Source: Raineyella fluvialis
GTDB taxonomy: Bacteria; Actinomycetota; Actinomycetes; Propionibacteriales; Propionibacteriaceae
Assembly: GCF_009646095.1 (NCBI RefSeq)
Contig: NZ_CP045725.1
Location: 310,001 to 374,000, forward strand
Length of the DNA stretch: 64,000 bases
Direction of reading: 5' to 3'
The first letter of the stretch is position 1; each line of letters starts with the position of its first letter. This document shows positions 8,734-18,083 of this stretch, in pieces. The notes under the pieces were generated by a model. That model was not told the DNA's origin. It saw only the letters and a list, made by a program, of their open reading frames with translations, and did not search any database. The translations under genes were made by a program, and so were the position numbers.

Positions 8734-9348
8734 TCAGGCGGCCTTGATCGCGGAGATCTCGAACTCCAGGGTGATCTTGTCCGACACCAGGACACCACCG
8801 GTCTCCAGCGCCGCGTTCCAGGTCAGACCGAACTCCTTGCGGTCCACCACGGTCGAGCCCTCCAGGCCCACACGCTGGTTACCGAACGGGTCCAGCGCCG
8901 CACCCGCGTACTCGAAATCGATCGTGACGGGCTTGGTCACGTCCTTGATCGTCAGCTCACCGGCAACCCGCAGCGTGTCATCGGCCACCGCGGTGACATC
9001 GGTCGAGGAGAACGTGATCGTGGGGAACTGCTCCACATCGAAGAAGTCAGCCGACTTCAGGTGACCGTCACGACCCTCGTCGTTGGTGCTGATCGAGGGA
9101 ACCTGCACGGTCACCTCGATCTTCGGGTCAACAAGACCAGCCTTGGTCGAGGCCGAACCCGAGAACTCCGCGAAACGGCCACGAACCTTGGTCACCATCG
9201 CGTGACGGGCAACGAACCCGATCTGGGTGTGCGACGGATCCAGGTTGTAGGTCCCGTCCAACTGGAACAGCGGGCCCGTGGTCGACACCGTCGCGACCGG
9301 GGCCGGGGTCTGGTCAGCAGCGCGCTTGGCCTTGTTGAAGAAGCTCAT
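8734..9348 (-). CDS. YceI family lipid-binding-like protein, copy 1
   Basis: 204 residues from the ATG at 9348, chosen because GAG lies six bases upstream. ATGs at 9354 and 9381 are in frame. Seen: the YceI lipocalin-like order YNLDPSHTQIGFVARH, then VRGRFAEFSG, then HLKSADFFDVEQFP, with EFGLTWN near the end. No signal peptide, so it is probably cytoplasmic, as in many actinobacterial YceI proteins. The family binds polyprenoids or amphiphiles and is often stress-induced. A nearly identical paralogue lies 1.8 kb away; the encoded proteins differ at only a few positions in the first 30 residues. Confidence 0.9.
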   Translation of the reverse strand: MSFFNKAKRAADQTPAPVATVSTTGPLFQLDGTYNLDPSHTQIGFVARHAMVTKVRGRFAEFSGSASTKAGLVDPKIEVTVQVPSISTNDEGRDGHLKSADFFDVEQFPTITFSSTDVTAVADDTLRVAGELTIKDVTKPVTIDFEYAGAALDPFGNQRVGLEGSTVVDRKEFGLTWNAALETGGVLVSDKITLEFEISAIKAA

Positions 9349-9389
9349 GTTCATCTCGCAATCAGAGTGGAAGTCGTTCAACCCGGGGC

Positions 9390-9437
9390 AGGTTTAGTTG
9401 ATAGTTAAATAGTACAAGGTGTGAGCAAGACCAGCAA
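9390..9437 (-). promoter_or_regulatory. Promoter of yceI copy 1 with heptad ACTA repeats
   Basis: Minus strand: -35 TTGCTG (9432-9437), 17-base spacer, -10 TACTAT (9409-9414). From the -10 on, ACTATTT, AACTATC and AACTAAA follow at a 7-bp period in an AT-rich patch unlike its surroundings. This looks like an operator overlapping the promoter. An identical arrangement precedes copy 2. Confidence 0.65.
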
Positions 9438-9575
9438 GTCGACCGTTCCAAAGACCAGCACCCTGACGGGAGGCACTCACGCCGAGTAGCGCCGTGTGCA
9501 CTCACACCGGGTAGCGCCCTGTCAGCGGCTCCGTCTCAAGCGCACCACCAGACGGCTCAGCGGGCCCCCGCCGCA

Positions 9576-10388
9576 TCAGTGCTCGACCGGAGCCACACCG
9601 ACTCCCCCACGGACGGCATCCACCCGGAGGAGGACGACTCCCACCCAGCCGAACCACACCGGCAGGAGTAGTCCGTAGAGGAGGTAGGCCACGCCGATCA
9701 CCGGCCGCAGGACCTCGCTCACCATACCGAGGACACCGGCGACGATTCCGAGGACGGCCAGTCCACGACGGCTGTCACCTCGCCACATCGCCAGGGACAG
9801 CACGAGGATGCCGGCAGCGGTCAGCACGCCGGCCCAGGGCATGGCGTTCGCGATGGCCACCAGGGCATCGGCCGCGCCCACCAGGGTGAGGCGCTCTGCC
9901 TCGCTGGTCGCGCTCGTATAGGCGTCGCTGAGCAGGACAAGACCACCATGCAGGGATTCGGGGCTGCTGCCGACTGCCAACGCGATGATCTCGGAGGAGA
10001 TGCCGAAGAGTCCTCCGATTGCGGCAAGCCCCCTGGCCGGGCGTGCGAGGGAAACCGCGAGGGCGGCGAACACCACCAGGGCAGGGATGCTCAGCCCGAC
10101 AAAGCACACCAACTCGACGAGGTAGACGACACGGTGGGCGGCGATGTAGTCGAGGACGGCGCGACCCTCGGCCGGTGGAAGGGGTGCGACGAAGACGAGC
10201 GTCACCGGGATCAGCACGAGGGCGACGTACACCCAGGCCGAAACGCCGCCCCACCGGTAGAGCGGCTGCCACGACAGGTCGGGGCTCGTACGGATGGCCG
10301 CTTCGTCTACGAGGTGCACCATTGGACCGTCGCCCCCTGTCGTAGCGCCGGTGGATGCCGTCGCCCGTCTCGTGGCGACGGATGCCAT
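9576..10388 (-). CDS. Multi-spanning membrane protein, unknown function
   Basis: 270 residues with about six or seven hydrophobic segments (for example VYVALVLIPVTLVFVAPL, VVYLVELVCFVGLSIPALVVF, AGVLTAAGILVLSLAM, VAYLLYGLLLPVWFGWVGV). The overall look resembles DUF4386-type proteins, but I cannot confirm the family. An in-frame ATG at 10322 is an alternative start, which would remove a 22-residue low-complexity head. The gene lies between the two yceI copies, in the same orientation. Confidence 0.6.
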   Translation of the reverse strand: MASVATRRATASTGATTGGDGPMVHLVDEAAIRTSPDLSWQPLYRWGGVSAWVYVALVLIPVTLVFVAPLPPAEGRAVLDYIAAHRVVYLVELVCFVGLSIPALVVFAALAVSLARPARGLAAIGGLFGISSEIIALAVGSSPESLHGGLVLLSDAYTSATSEAERLTLVGAADALVAIANAMPWAGVLTAAGILVLSLAMWRGDSRRGLAVLGIVAGVLGMVSEVLRPVIGVAYLLYGLLLPVWFGWVGVVLLRVDAVRGGVGVAPVEH

Positions 10389-10468
10389 CGCCAGTACCAG
10401 GCTAGGACCGTGCGCCGCCCGACATCAGGGGAACGGCATGGGGATGCTGCTCACACGGCGAACAGCAC

Positions 10469-10501
10469 GAAGGGCGCTCCGGGAGTACCGGAGCGCCCTT
10501 C
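10469..10501 (-). terminator. Terminator of yceI copy 2
   Basis: GAAGGGCGCTCCGG and CCGGAGCGCCCTTC form a perfect 14-bp stem with a five-base loop, 15 bases after the stop of the second yceI gene. Confidence 0.8.
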
Positions 10502-10515
10502 ATTGGGGGCGTGGA

Positions 10516-11130
10516 TCAGGCGGCCTTGATGGCGGAGATCTCGAACTCGAGGGTGATCTTGTCCGAGACCAGGACGCCACCGGTCTCCAGCGCCGCGTTC
10601 CAGGTCAGACCGAACTCCTTGCGGTCCACCACGGTCGAACCCTCCAGGCCCACACGCTGGTTACCGAACGGGTCCAGCGCCGCACCCGCGTACTCGAAAT
10701 CGATCGTGACGGGCTTGGTCACGTCCTTGATCGTCAGCTCACCGGCAACCCGCAGCGTGTCATCGGCCACCGCGGTGACATCGGTCGAGGAGAACGTGAT
10801 CGTGGGGAACTGCTCCACATCGAAGAAGTCAGCCGACTTCAGGTGACCGTCACGACCCTCGTCGTTGGTGCTGATCGAGGGAACCTGCACGGTCACCTCG
10901 ATCTTCGGGTCAACAAGACCGGCCTTGGTCGAGGCCGAACCCGAGAACTCCGCGAAACGGCCACGGACCTTGGTCACCATCGCGTGACGGGCCACGAAAC
11001 CGATCTGGGTGTGCGACGGATCCAGGTTGTAGGTCCCGTCCAGCTGGAACAGCGGGCCGCTGGTCGACACCGCCGCGACCGGGGCGGGGGTCTGGTCAGC
11101 AGCGCGCTTGGCCTTGTTGAAGAAGCTCAT
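10516..11130 (-). CDS. YceI family lipid-binding-like protein, copy 2
   Basis: 204 residues from ATG 11130, the equivalent start to that of copy 1. All YceI motifs are present and unchanged (DPSHTQIGF, VRGRFAEFSG, SADFFDVEQF). Differences from copy 1 are confined mainly to the linker after the first 15 residues (PVAAVSTSG against PVATVSTTG). Near-identity including silent sites points to a recent duplication or ongoing gene conversion. Both copies have their own promoter and terminator, so gene dosage may be the benefit. Confidence 0.9.
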   Translation of the reverse strand: MSFFNKAKRAADQTPAPVAAVSTSGPLFQLDGTYNLDPSHTQIGFVARHAMVTKVRGRFAEFSGSASTKAGLVDPKIEVTVQVPSISTNDEGRDGHLKSADFFDVEQFPTITFSSTDVTAVADDTLRVAGELTIKDVTKPVTIDFEYAGAALDPFGNQRVGLEGSTVVDRKEFGLTWNAALETGGVLVSDKITLEFEISAIKAA

Positions 11131-11171
11131 GTTCATCTCGCAATCAGAGTGGAAGTCGTTCAACCCGGGGC

Positions 11172-11219
11172 AGGTTTAGTTGATAGTTAAATAGTACAAG
11201 GTGCGAGCAAGACCAGCAA
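11172..11219 (-). promoter_or_regulatory. Promoter of yceI copy 2 with heptad ACTA repeats
   Basis: The same boxes as in copy 1: -35 TTGCTG (11214-11219), 17-base spacer, -10 TACTAT (11191-11196), then the ACTA repeats. The only spacer difference is a T-to-C change in GTGTGAGC/GTGCGAGC. Confidence 0.65.
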
Positions 11220-11244
11220 GTCGACCGTTCCAAAGACCAGCACC

Positions 11245-11511
11245 GCCCGATCAGAAGGGCAAGGGTGCTGTCGCCGTGGCCCGCCCGCCCCGATCACACT
11301 CCGGCGAGAGTGCCGGTCGAGCCACCGAGGCGCTGGGGTAAGCCGGCTCCTCGTGCCATGAGTTCGGGAGCCGGCGGTCCTCGGCGTCCCCACGGTCACT
11401 CCCGCAGCGCTCCCTAGTCACCCTCGCCGACACGTACGTCGATGTCACGAGACTGCCTGAGAGGGCACGCAGGACCGCGCCGAGGACCCTCGGTGGGTAC
11501 CGCGATCGGAC
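11245..11511. other. Intergenic, nothing recognised
   Basis: This stretch of 267 bases lies between the duplicated yceI promoter and the IS110-family element. No supported gene, repeat or strong hairpin was found. Confidence 0.4.
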
Positions 11512-12718
11512 CATAGGTTTCTCCTATGTCAAGCGGCGGCCGGCAGACAGGGCTGGGGTGCTGATCGTCGGGCGTTCTTGAGGGTGGTGAAGACCAGGCG
11601 GATGAGGTGGCGTTTGAGGCAGCGCAGGGCTTCGCGGTTGGACATGCCTTCGGACTTCTTCTTGTCGTAGTAGGCCCGACCCAGACTGTCCTTGAGCCGG
11701 GTCTGGGTGACCGCGATGCGGTGGATGGCGCAGTTGATCTGCCGGTTGCCCGAGCGCGTCATCCGGACCCGGCCCTCGGTCCGGCCCGACCAGACCGGGA
11801 TCGGCGCGATCCCGGCATGGCGGGCCAGCTGGGCCTCGTTGTCGAACCGGTCAAGGGCCCCGATCTCGCCGACCAGCTTGGCCGCGGTCAGCGCCCCGCA
11901 ACCGGGCAGCGCCACCAGTTCAGGGGCCCGTTGGGCGACCAGGGCAGCAATCCTCTTCTCCAGCACGTTGATCCGCCCGGTCAGGGCGATCACGTCCTCC
12001 AGCTCGTCGGTGGCCAGTTCGGCCACGATGCCCGTCTGCGCGGCCAGCCAAGCGGCGAGCGTGCTGGTGCTTGGCCCGGTCCAGGCCGGACGGCTTGATC
12101 GGGTACTCGGGGTCGAGTTCATGGACCCGCCAGCGCAGGCTGTTGATCGTGGCGGTGCGCTGGGTGATCAGCGTGTCGCGCCGGTCGACCAGCAGCTTCA
12201 GCTCCCGGGCCTGGTCATCGTGGCAAGCCCTGGGCAGGTTCGGCTCGGCCAGCGCGGCCCGGGCGACGGCCAGCGCGTCGATCGGGTCGGACTTGCCACG
12301 GGTGCGGGCGATCGCGCGGGCCTGGCCCGTCATCTTGGGCGGGACCCGGACCACCGTCTGCCCGGCGCCCAACAGGTCACGCTCCAGCCGCGACGACAGG
12401 TGGCGACAGTCCTCGATCGCCCATTCCAGCTCGTCACCGAACTCCCGGCGGGCCCAGCTCAGGGCCTTCAGATGCCCTGCCGTGATGGCCTCGACGGTCA
12501 GCTGACCCAGTTTGCGGCCGGTCTGGTCGACCGCAACGAACGTGTGGCTGCGCTTGTGAACATCGGCTCCGACGACAACCATGGTGGTTGCCTCCTTTCA
12601 CCCTGATCAGTGAGGGACGGTCGGGCCGGTCGGCGGACACATCTCAGTGGGGGCGGTGCCACGCTCCTATCAAGTCACGCCGGCCGGTCCTTCACACTGA
12701 CCGGCGACAAAACCTATG
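11512..12718 (-). mobile_element. IS110-family insertion sequence, decayed
   Basis: About 1.2 kb, with a DEDD-type transposase on the minus strand. CATAGGTTT at 11512-11520 and AAACCTATG at 12710-12718 are inverted copies at the two ends, which I take as the borders. No target duplication is seen, as expected for IS110. The 135 non-coding bases before the transposase start (12583-12718) contain several inverted repeats and are where IS110-group elements encode their bridge RNA; that part is inference. Confidence 0.7.
11529..12582 (-). pseudogene. IS110-family transposase, frameshifted
   Basis: Two overlapping frames make up one transposase of about 350 residues. The N-terminal frame (12582 to about 12060) has the RuvC-like DEDD signs VVGADVHKRSHTFVAVD, the E of AIEDCRHLS, and KSDPIDALAVARA. 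The C-terminal frame carries the Tnp_IS116/IS110 part with helix-hairpin-helix LPGCGALTAAKLVGEIG and RMTRSGNRQIN. The frames meet near 12060-12075, where the change corresponds to one extra base or two missing. This is the opposite polarity to the other frameshifts in the window, so it is probably true inactivation. GGAGG precedes ATG 12582. Confidence 0.8.
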
Positions 12719-12855
12719 AACGCCATGCAGGCAGCACCCCTACGAGTCAGCCGACCAGTGATCCGGATCCAACCACCGCGTCAACAGCGGCACCACCCAA
12801 AATGACACTGAGGCAGCCCTATGGTCAAAAAACCGTGCACACACTCCGGCGCGGA

Positions 12856-14228
12856 TCAGTTCCAGTTCGACGGCCCACTGGACCCGGCGCGGTATTCGTC
12901 GAGCGGCACGCGCCCGTCGGCCCACGCCTCGACGACCGGGGTGAGGATGCGCCAGCATTCCTCCGCGACGTCACCGCGGACCGCCAGCAGCGGGTCACCC
13001 TTGATGATCCCGTACAGGATCTGTCCGTAGGGCCGCACCGGGCTGTCGGTGAGTTCGGCATAGAGATCGGTCTGCTCGAGGTCCCACCGGTCGCCCTCGG
13101 CGTTGGTGGCCAGGCGGATCCCGAGGGTCTCGGGGCTCATCCCGATCGACAGCACATCGCGGGCGGCTTGGTTGCGGAAGCCCTCCGGCTGGTGCGCCAC
13201 CGGACGGAAGACCACGGTGATGCCGCGGACCCCGTCGCCCAGTGCCTTGCCGCTACGCAGCCGGATCGGCACCCCGGCCCAGCGGCTGTTGCGGATCTCG
13301 ACGATGACCTCGGCCAGGGTCTCGGTCATGGCCGACGGGTCGACGCCTTCCTCGTCCACGTACGCCGGGATCTGCCGCCCTCGATGGTGCCCGCGGTATA
13401 GCGGGCACGCCGGGAACTCGCCACGGGGTCGTTGTCCCACAGGTGGGTGGACCGCAGGGTGTGCACCATCAGGTCCCGCAACTCGACCGCGTCGAGGCGG
13501 GCTGGCTCCTCCAGGGCGAACATCGCCATCACCAGCAGCAGGTGGCTCTGGATCATGTCCTTCAGCGCGCCCGCGTGGTCGTAGTAGCGCGCCCGGCCCT
13601 CCAGGGCCAGCGTCTCGTCGGCGACGAACTCCACCCGCTCGATGTTGGTGGCGTTCCACACCGGCTCGAGGATCCGGTTGGCGAAGCGCAGGCCGAGCAG
13701 ATTGAGGACCGTGGCCTTGCCGAGGAAGTGGTCGACGCGGAAGATCTGCTCCTCCGGCACCAGCCGGGCCAGCAGCGCGTTGAACTGCTGGGCGCTGGTG
13801 AGATCCGAGCCGAAGGGCTTCTCGATCGCCAGCCGGATCCCGGCCGGCAGGTCGACGTGGGCCAGCGCCTCGCAGGACCGCATCGAGACCGCCGGCGGCA
13901 GCGCGAAGTAGAGCACGATCTGGCCCGACAGCTCGGTCAGGAACCGCTGCATCTGCGCCGCGTCGGTGACATCGAGTCGCTCGTAACGGGTGCCCTCCAC
14001 CAGCCGGCGGATGCCGGCCGCCGAACACCCACCGTCGGTGAGTGCCGAGCTCACCCGATCGGCCCACTTCTCCTGCGACCAGTCCAGATCGGACGCGCCG
14101 ACCAGGGTGACGTCCAGCTCCGGTTCGGCCTTCAGCAGGGTCGCCAGGCCCGGCAACAGGAGCCGGCCCGTGAGGTCCCCGGAGGCTCCGAGGATGACCA
14201 GCGTGACAGCTTCAGGGGCATCGGACAT
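12856..14228 (-). pseudogene. zwf: Glucose-6-phosphate dehydrogenase, one apparent frameshift
   Basis: Restored length is 457 residues. The first frame runs from ATG 14228 with the NADP motif ILGASGDLTGRLL, substrate motif AIEKPFGSDL and active-site RVDHFLGKATV. It breaks after TAGTIEG, at the CCC run 13378-13380 (plus strand). One missing base there restores RQIPAYVDEEGVDP and the rest of the C-terminal domain to the stop at 12856. The enzyme oxidises glucose-6-phosphate in the first step of the pentose phosphate pathway, producing NADPH. No tkt, tal, gnd or opcA neighbour is present. Given the pattern across the window, this is probably a sequence error and the gene is functional. Confidence 0.85.
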
Positions 14229-14373
14229 GACACGTACTCTACGAGCGCGCGACCCGCCAGCGGCCGCACATGCGGGATCTTGCCACCGCCAGCCGGAATC
14301 TCGCACTGGTGTGAACGCCGTCGGCGGGTTGTAATGGGGGTCACACAGTCCCCCGACGATGAGGAGCCGGCCG

Positions 14374-15597
14374 ATGACCGCACCCCCGCAGCTCCGGCGC
14401 GCCGAGATCAGCGACTCCTGGACGCGGTGTGCGGCGACGGGCGTGAGCATCGACCTGCCGGCTGCCCCGGTCACCCTGGACGAGGGCGCGCTGCTGCTCC
14501 GGCGTGATACCCACCCGCTCGGTCGCGTACGCCCCCTGCTGGAGGACGTCCTCGGCGACGCGGTCCACGACTGCGAGGCGGTGCTGGCGCTGGGCGACGT
14601 CGACGGTCACCTGCTCTGGGTCAGTGGCGCCCGGGCCGCGATGCGGCGCGCCGAACGGATCGGCTTCGTCGCCGGCAGCAACTGGGACGAACGGGTCGCC
14701 GGCACCAACGCGCCGGGCACCGCCCTGCGGCTCGACACCCCGTTGGTCGTCCGCGGCGGAGAGCACTACGTCGACGCGGTGCGCGGCTGGAGCTGCGCCG
14801 CCACCCCGATCCACGACCCGGCCACGCGATCGGTGATCGGGGTGCTGGACGTGACGGGCGGTCCGCGGATCGCCATCCCGCAGACGCTCGCGATGGTCCG
14901 GGCCGCCGCCCGGATGGCCGAGGCCGAACTGGCCCGCCTAGCCCCCGGACCGGGCGATGACACGGCCCCCGGCCGACCCCCGGCCGATGTCCGGCTGGAG
15001 GCCCTCGGGCGGACCGAGGCGCTCCTCACCCCGACGGCGGATCCGGCCCGCGCCGTCCGACTCGGGCCGCGCCACAGCGAGATGCTCGTGGTCCTCGCCG
15101 CCCATCCCGGCGGCCTGACCGGCACCGAACTCGCCGAGCTCGTCTATCCCCACCCCGTCGGCGACGCAACCGTCCGGGCCGAGGTCAACCGGCTGCGCGC
15201 CCTGCTCGGGCCCGAGATGCTGGAGTCCCGCCCGTACCGGTTACGGGCCCGGCTCGGCGGGGACTGGTGCGACGTCCGGACGATGCTCGCCGACGGCGAT
15301 GTCGAGGGCGCGTTGCGTACGTACAGCGGTCGACTGCTCCCCCGCTCCACCTCACCGGCCGTCGAAGCTCTGGCCGCCGATCTCGAGTGGGCCCTGCGCG
15401 CCGCGGTCCTCGACAGCGGACGGCCCGACCTGATGGCGTCGTGGACGCGCACCGCAGCGGGCGCGGACGACCTGGAGATGTGGACCGCGCAGCACCATCA
15501 CCTGCCCGCCACATCGCCGCTGCGGCCGATGGTGGCCGCGCAGATCGCCCGGCTCGACCGGGAATTGGCCGCCCCGACCCCTGTCCGCCGGAGGTAG
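14374..15597 (+). CDS. GAF-domain transcriptional regulator with winged-helix C-terminus
   Basis: 407 residues; GAGGAG at 14361-14366 fixes the ATG at 14374. Residues about 75-190 form a GAF sensor domain (WDERVAGTNAPGTAL, then SCAATPIHDP). Residues about 235-310 look like a winged helix (RHSEMLVVLAAHPGGLTGTEL, with VRAEVNRLRALLGP as recognition part). The N-terminal layout resembles AcoR-type activators, but there is no sigma-54 AAA domain. The position 102 bases upstream of, and in line with, an aldehyde dehydrogenase gene strongly suggests that it senses an aldehyde or alcohol and controls that gene. Confidence 0.8.
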   Translation: MTAPPQLRRAEISDSWTRCAATGVSIDLPAAPVTLDEGALLLRRDTHPLGRVRPLLEDVLGDAVHDCEAVLALGDVDGHLLWVSGARAAMRRAERIGFVAGSNWDERVAGTNAPGTALRLDTPLVVRGGEHYVDAVRGWSCAATPIHDPATRSVIGVLDVTGGPRIAIPQTLAMVRAAARMAEAELARLAPGPGDDTAPGRPPADVRLEALGRTEALLTPTADPARAVRLGPRHSEMLVVLAAHPGGLTGTELAELVYPHPVGDATVRAEVNRLRALLGPEMLESRPYRLRARLGGDWCDVRTMLADGDVEGALRTYSGRLLPRSTSPAVEALAADLEWALRAAVLDSGRPDLMASWTRTAAGADDLEMWTAQHHHLPATSPLRPMVAAQIARLDRELAAPTPVRRR

Positions 15598-15645
15598 CCC
15601 CCCGCAGCGTCCTGCAGCCTCATGCAACGTTCCCGCAACCTCAGC

Positions 15646-15659
15646 GTGACTAGTGTCAC
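15646..15659. promoter_or_regulatory. Inverted repeat upstream of aldehyde dehydrogenase gene
   Basis: GTGAC-TAGT-GTCAC, a 5-bp inverted repeat around four bases, 41 bases before the dehydrogenase start. Nearby GCAACGTTCCCGCAACC holds a direct GCAAC repeat (about 15624-15639). A reasonable binding site for the adjacent GAF regulator, not proven. Confidence 0.4.
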
Positions 15660-15699
15660 ACGCCATCGGACAACGAGGTTCGGACGAAAGGAATCCAGC

Positions 15700-17223
<1,524 letters not shown>

Positions 17224-17253
17224 TCGACCCCTGGTTTCTGATCAACTCCCGGT

Positions 17254-17292
17254 CCGGTCCACGTACGCAGCGAAGGGGCGTACGTGGACCGG
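17254..17292 (+). terminator. Terminator of aldehyde dehydrogenase gene
   Basis: CCGGTCCACGTACGC and GCGTACGTGGACCGG form a perfect 15-bp stem with a nine-base loop, 30 bases after the stop. Confidence 0.8.
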
Positions 17293-17350
17293 CATCGGGT
17301 TGAGGCCGATGCCCCAGGTGGCCCGGTAGTCCTGGACGCACGCTGGAGTC

Positions 17351-18064
17351 ATGAACACCACACCTCGCGAGGCCGTAGCGATCCTGACGGCCGGCCCTCG
17401 GCTCATCGAGGGAACCGACGAACGCTTCACCGGGTACGGCGTGATGGGCCTGCCGTACGCGATTGGTCACTACCTGGCGCTGCGCGACTTCCTGGCCACG
17501 TCGATCGGACCCGCGTACCGGTCGATCTGGCACCGAGCACCGGACGGGCGCTGGGAGATCTTCACCACCGTCGCGCCGGAGTTGAGTTGCCCGCGCTACT
17601 TCGGGTCGCAGGCCCCGGGCGAGCAGGTGCCGGCCATCGACGTCCACTGGAGCGACGACTGGACCGTCGAGGTGACCATGGGCCGACGACTGTCCTGGCG
17701 GTTGGCTCTGGCGAGCACCCCCGCGACCCGGATGATGACCTCGATGGGCGGGGCCCTGCCGGACGCTGCCTGGAACAGCGACGTCGTCCTCGGTTCGATG
17801 GGCCCGATGGCGTCCGCGTTCCTGGGCACCGGCCGGACCCGGCTCCACGGCGCCACGCCGAACGGTCCGCTCTACAAGGCGGCACCCCAACAGGTGTGGC
17901 GCGTGGTGGAAGGGCAGGCCCACCTCGACGGCGAGGACCTGGGTGACGTCGGGCCCCTGGCCGAGCAGGGCCACCTGGGCGACTTCTGGCTCCCCCAACG
18001 CGGCATCTTCTACGCGGGCCGAGCCAGCTTCAGCCCCGTCCTGGCCAGCGCCACAGCGGTGTGA
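17351..18064 (+). CDS. Hypothetical protein, 237 residues
   Basis: A soluble protein with no signal or membrane segment and no motif I recognise. It contains conserved-looking stretches such as GYGVMGLPYAIGHYLALRDF and SIWHRAPDGRWEIFT, and a tryptophan-rich middle. The sequence suggests a beta-rich domain binding a small ligand. ATG 17351 lacks a clear ribosome site. The stop is 20 bases before the HD-GYP gene, so the two may be cotranscribed. Confidence 0.6.
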   Translation: MNTTPREAVAILTAGPRLIEGTDERFTGYGVMGLPYAIGHYLALRDFLATSIGPAYRSIWHRAPDGRWEIFTTVAPELSCPRYFGSQAPGEQVPAIDVHWSDDWTVEVTMGRRLSWRLALASTPATRMMTSMGGALPDAAWNSDVVLGSMGPMASAFLGTGRTRLHGATPNGPLYKAAPQQVWRVVEGQAHLDGEDLGDVGPLAEQGHLGDFWLPQRGIFYAGRASFSPVLASATAV

Positions 18065-18083
18065 CATGGAGCACACTTGAGGC

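Larger units (their letters stand above)
8728..9462. repeat. Direct duplication, copy 1 (yceI plus promoter)
   Basis: About 735 bp matching 10510-11244 at a constant offset of 1,782 bases. Identity starts at the end of the gene and stops just upstream of the -35 box, in CAGCACC. Only scattered differences are visible, clustered near the ends of the gene. Confidence 0.9.
10510..11244. repeat. Direct duplication, copy 2 (yceI plus promoter)
   Basis: Partner of 8728-9462. The duplicated unit contains the coding region, leader and promoter but not the terminator loop, which has diverged. No insertion-sequence ends are visible at its borders. Confidence 0.9.

Noticed and set aside
12856-14228. 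zwf as a truly lost gene
   Set aside because: It has a single missing base in a CCC run and perfect conservation on both sides; ten similar lesions across the window point to sequence error.
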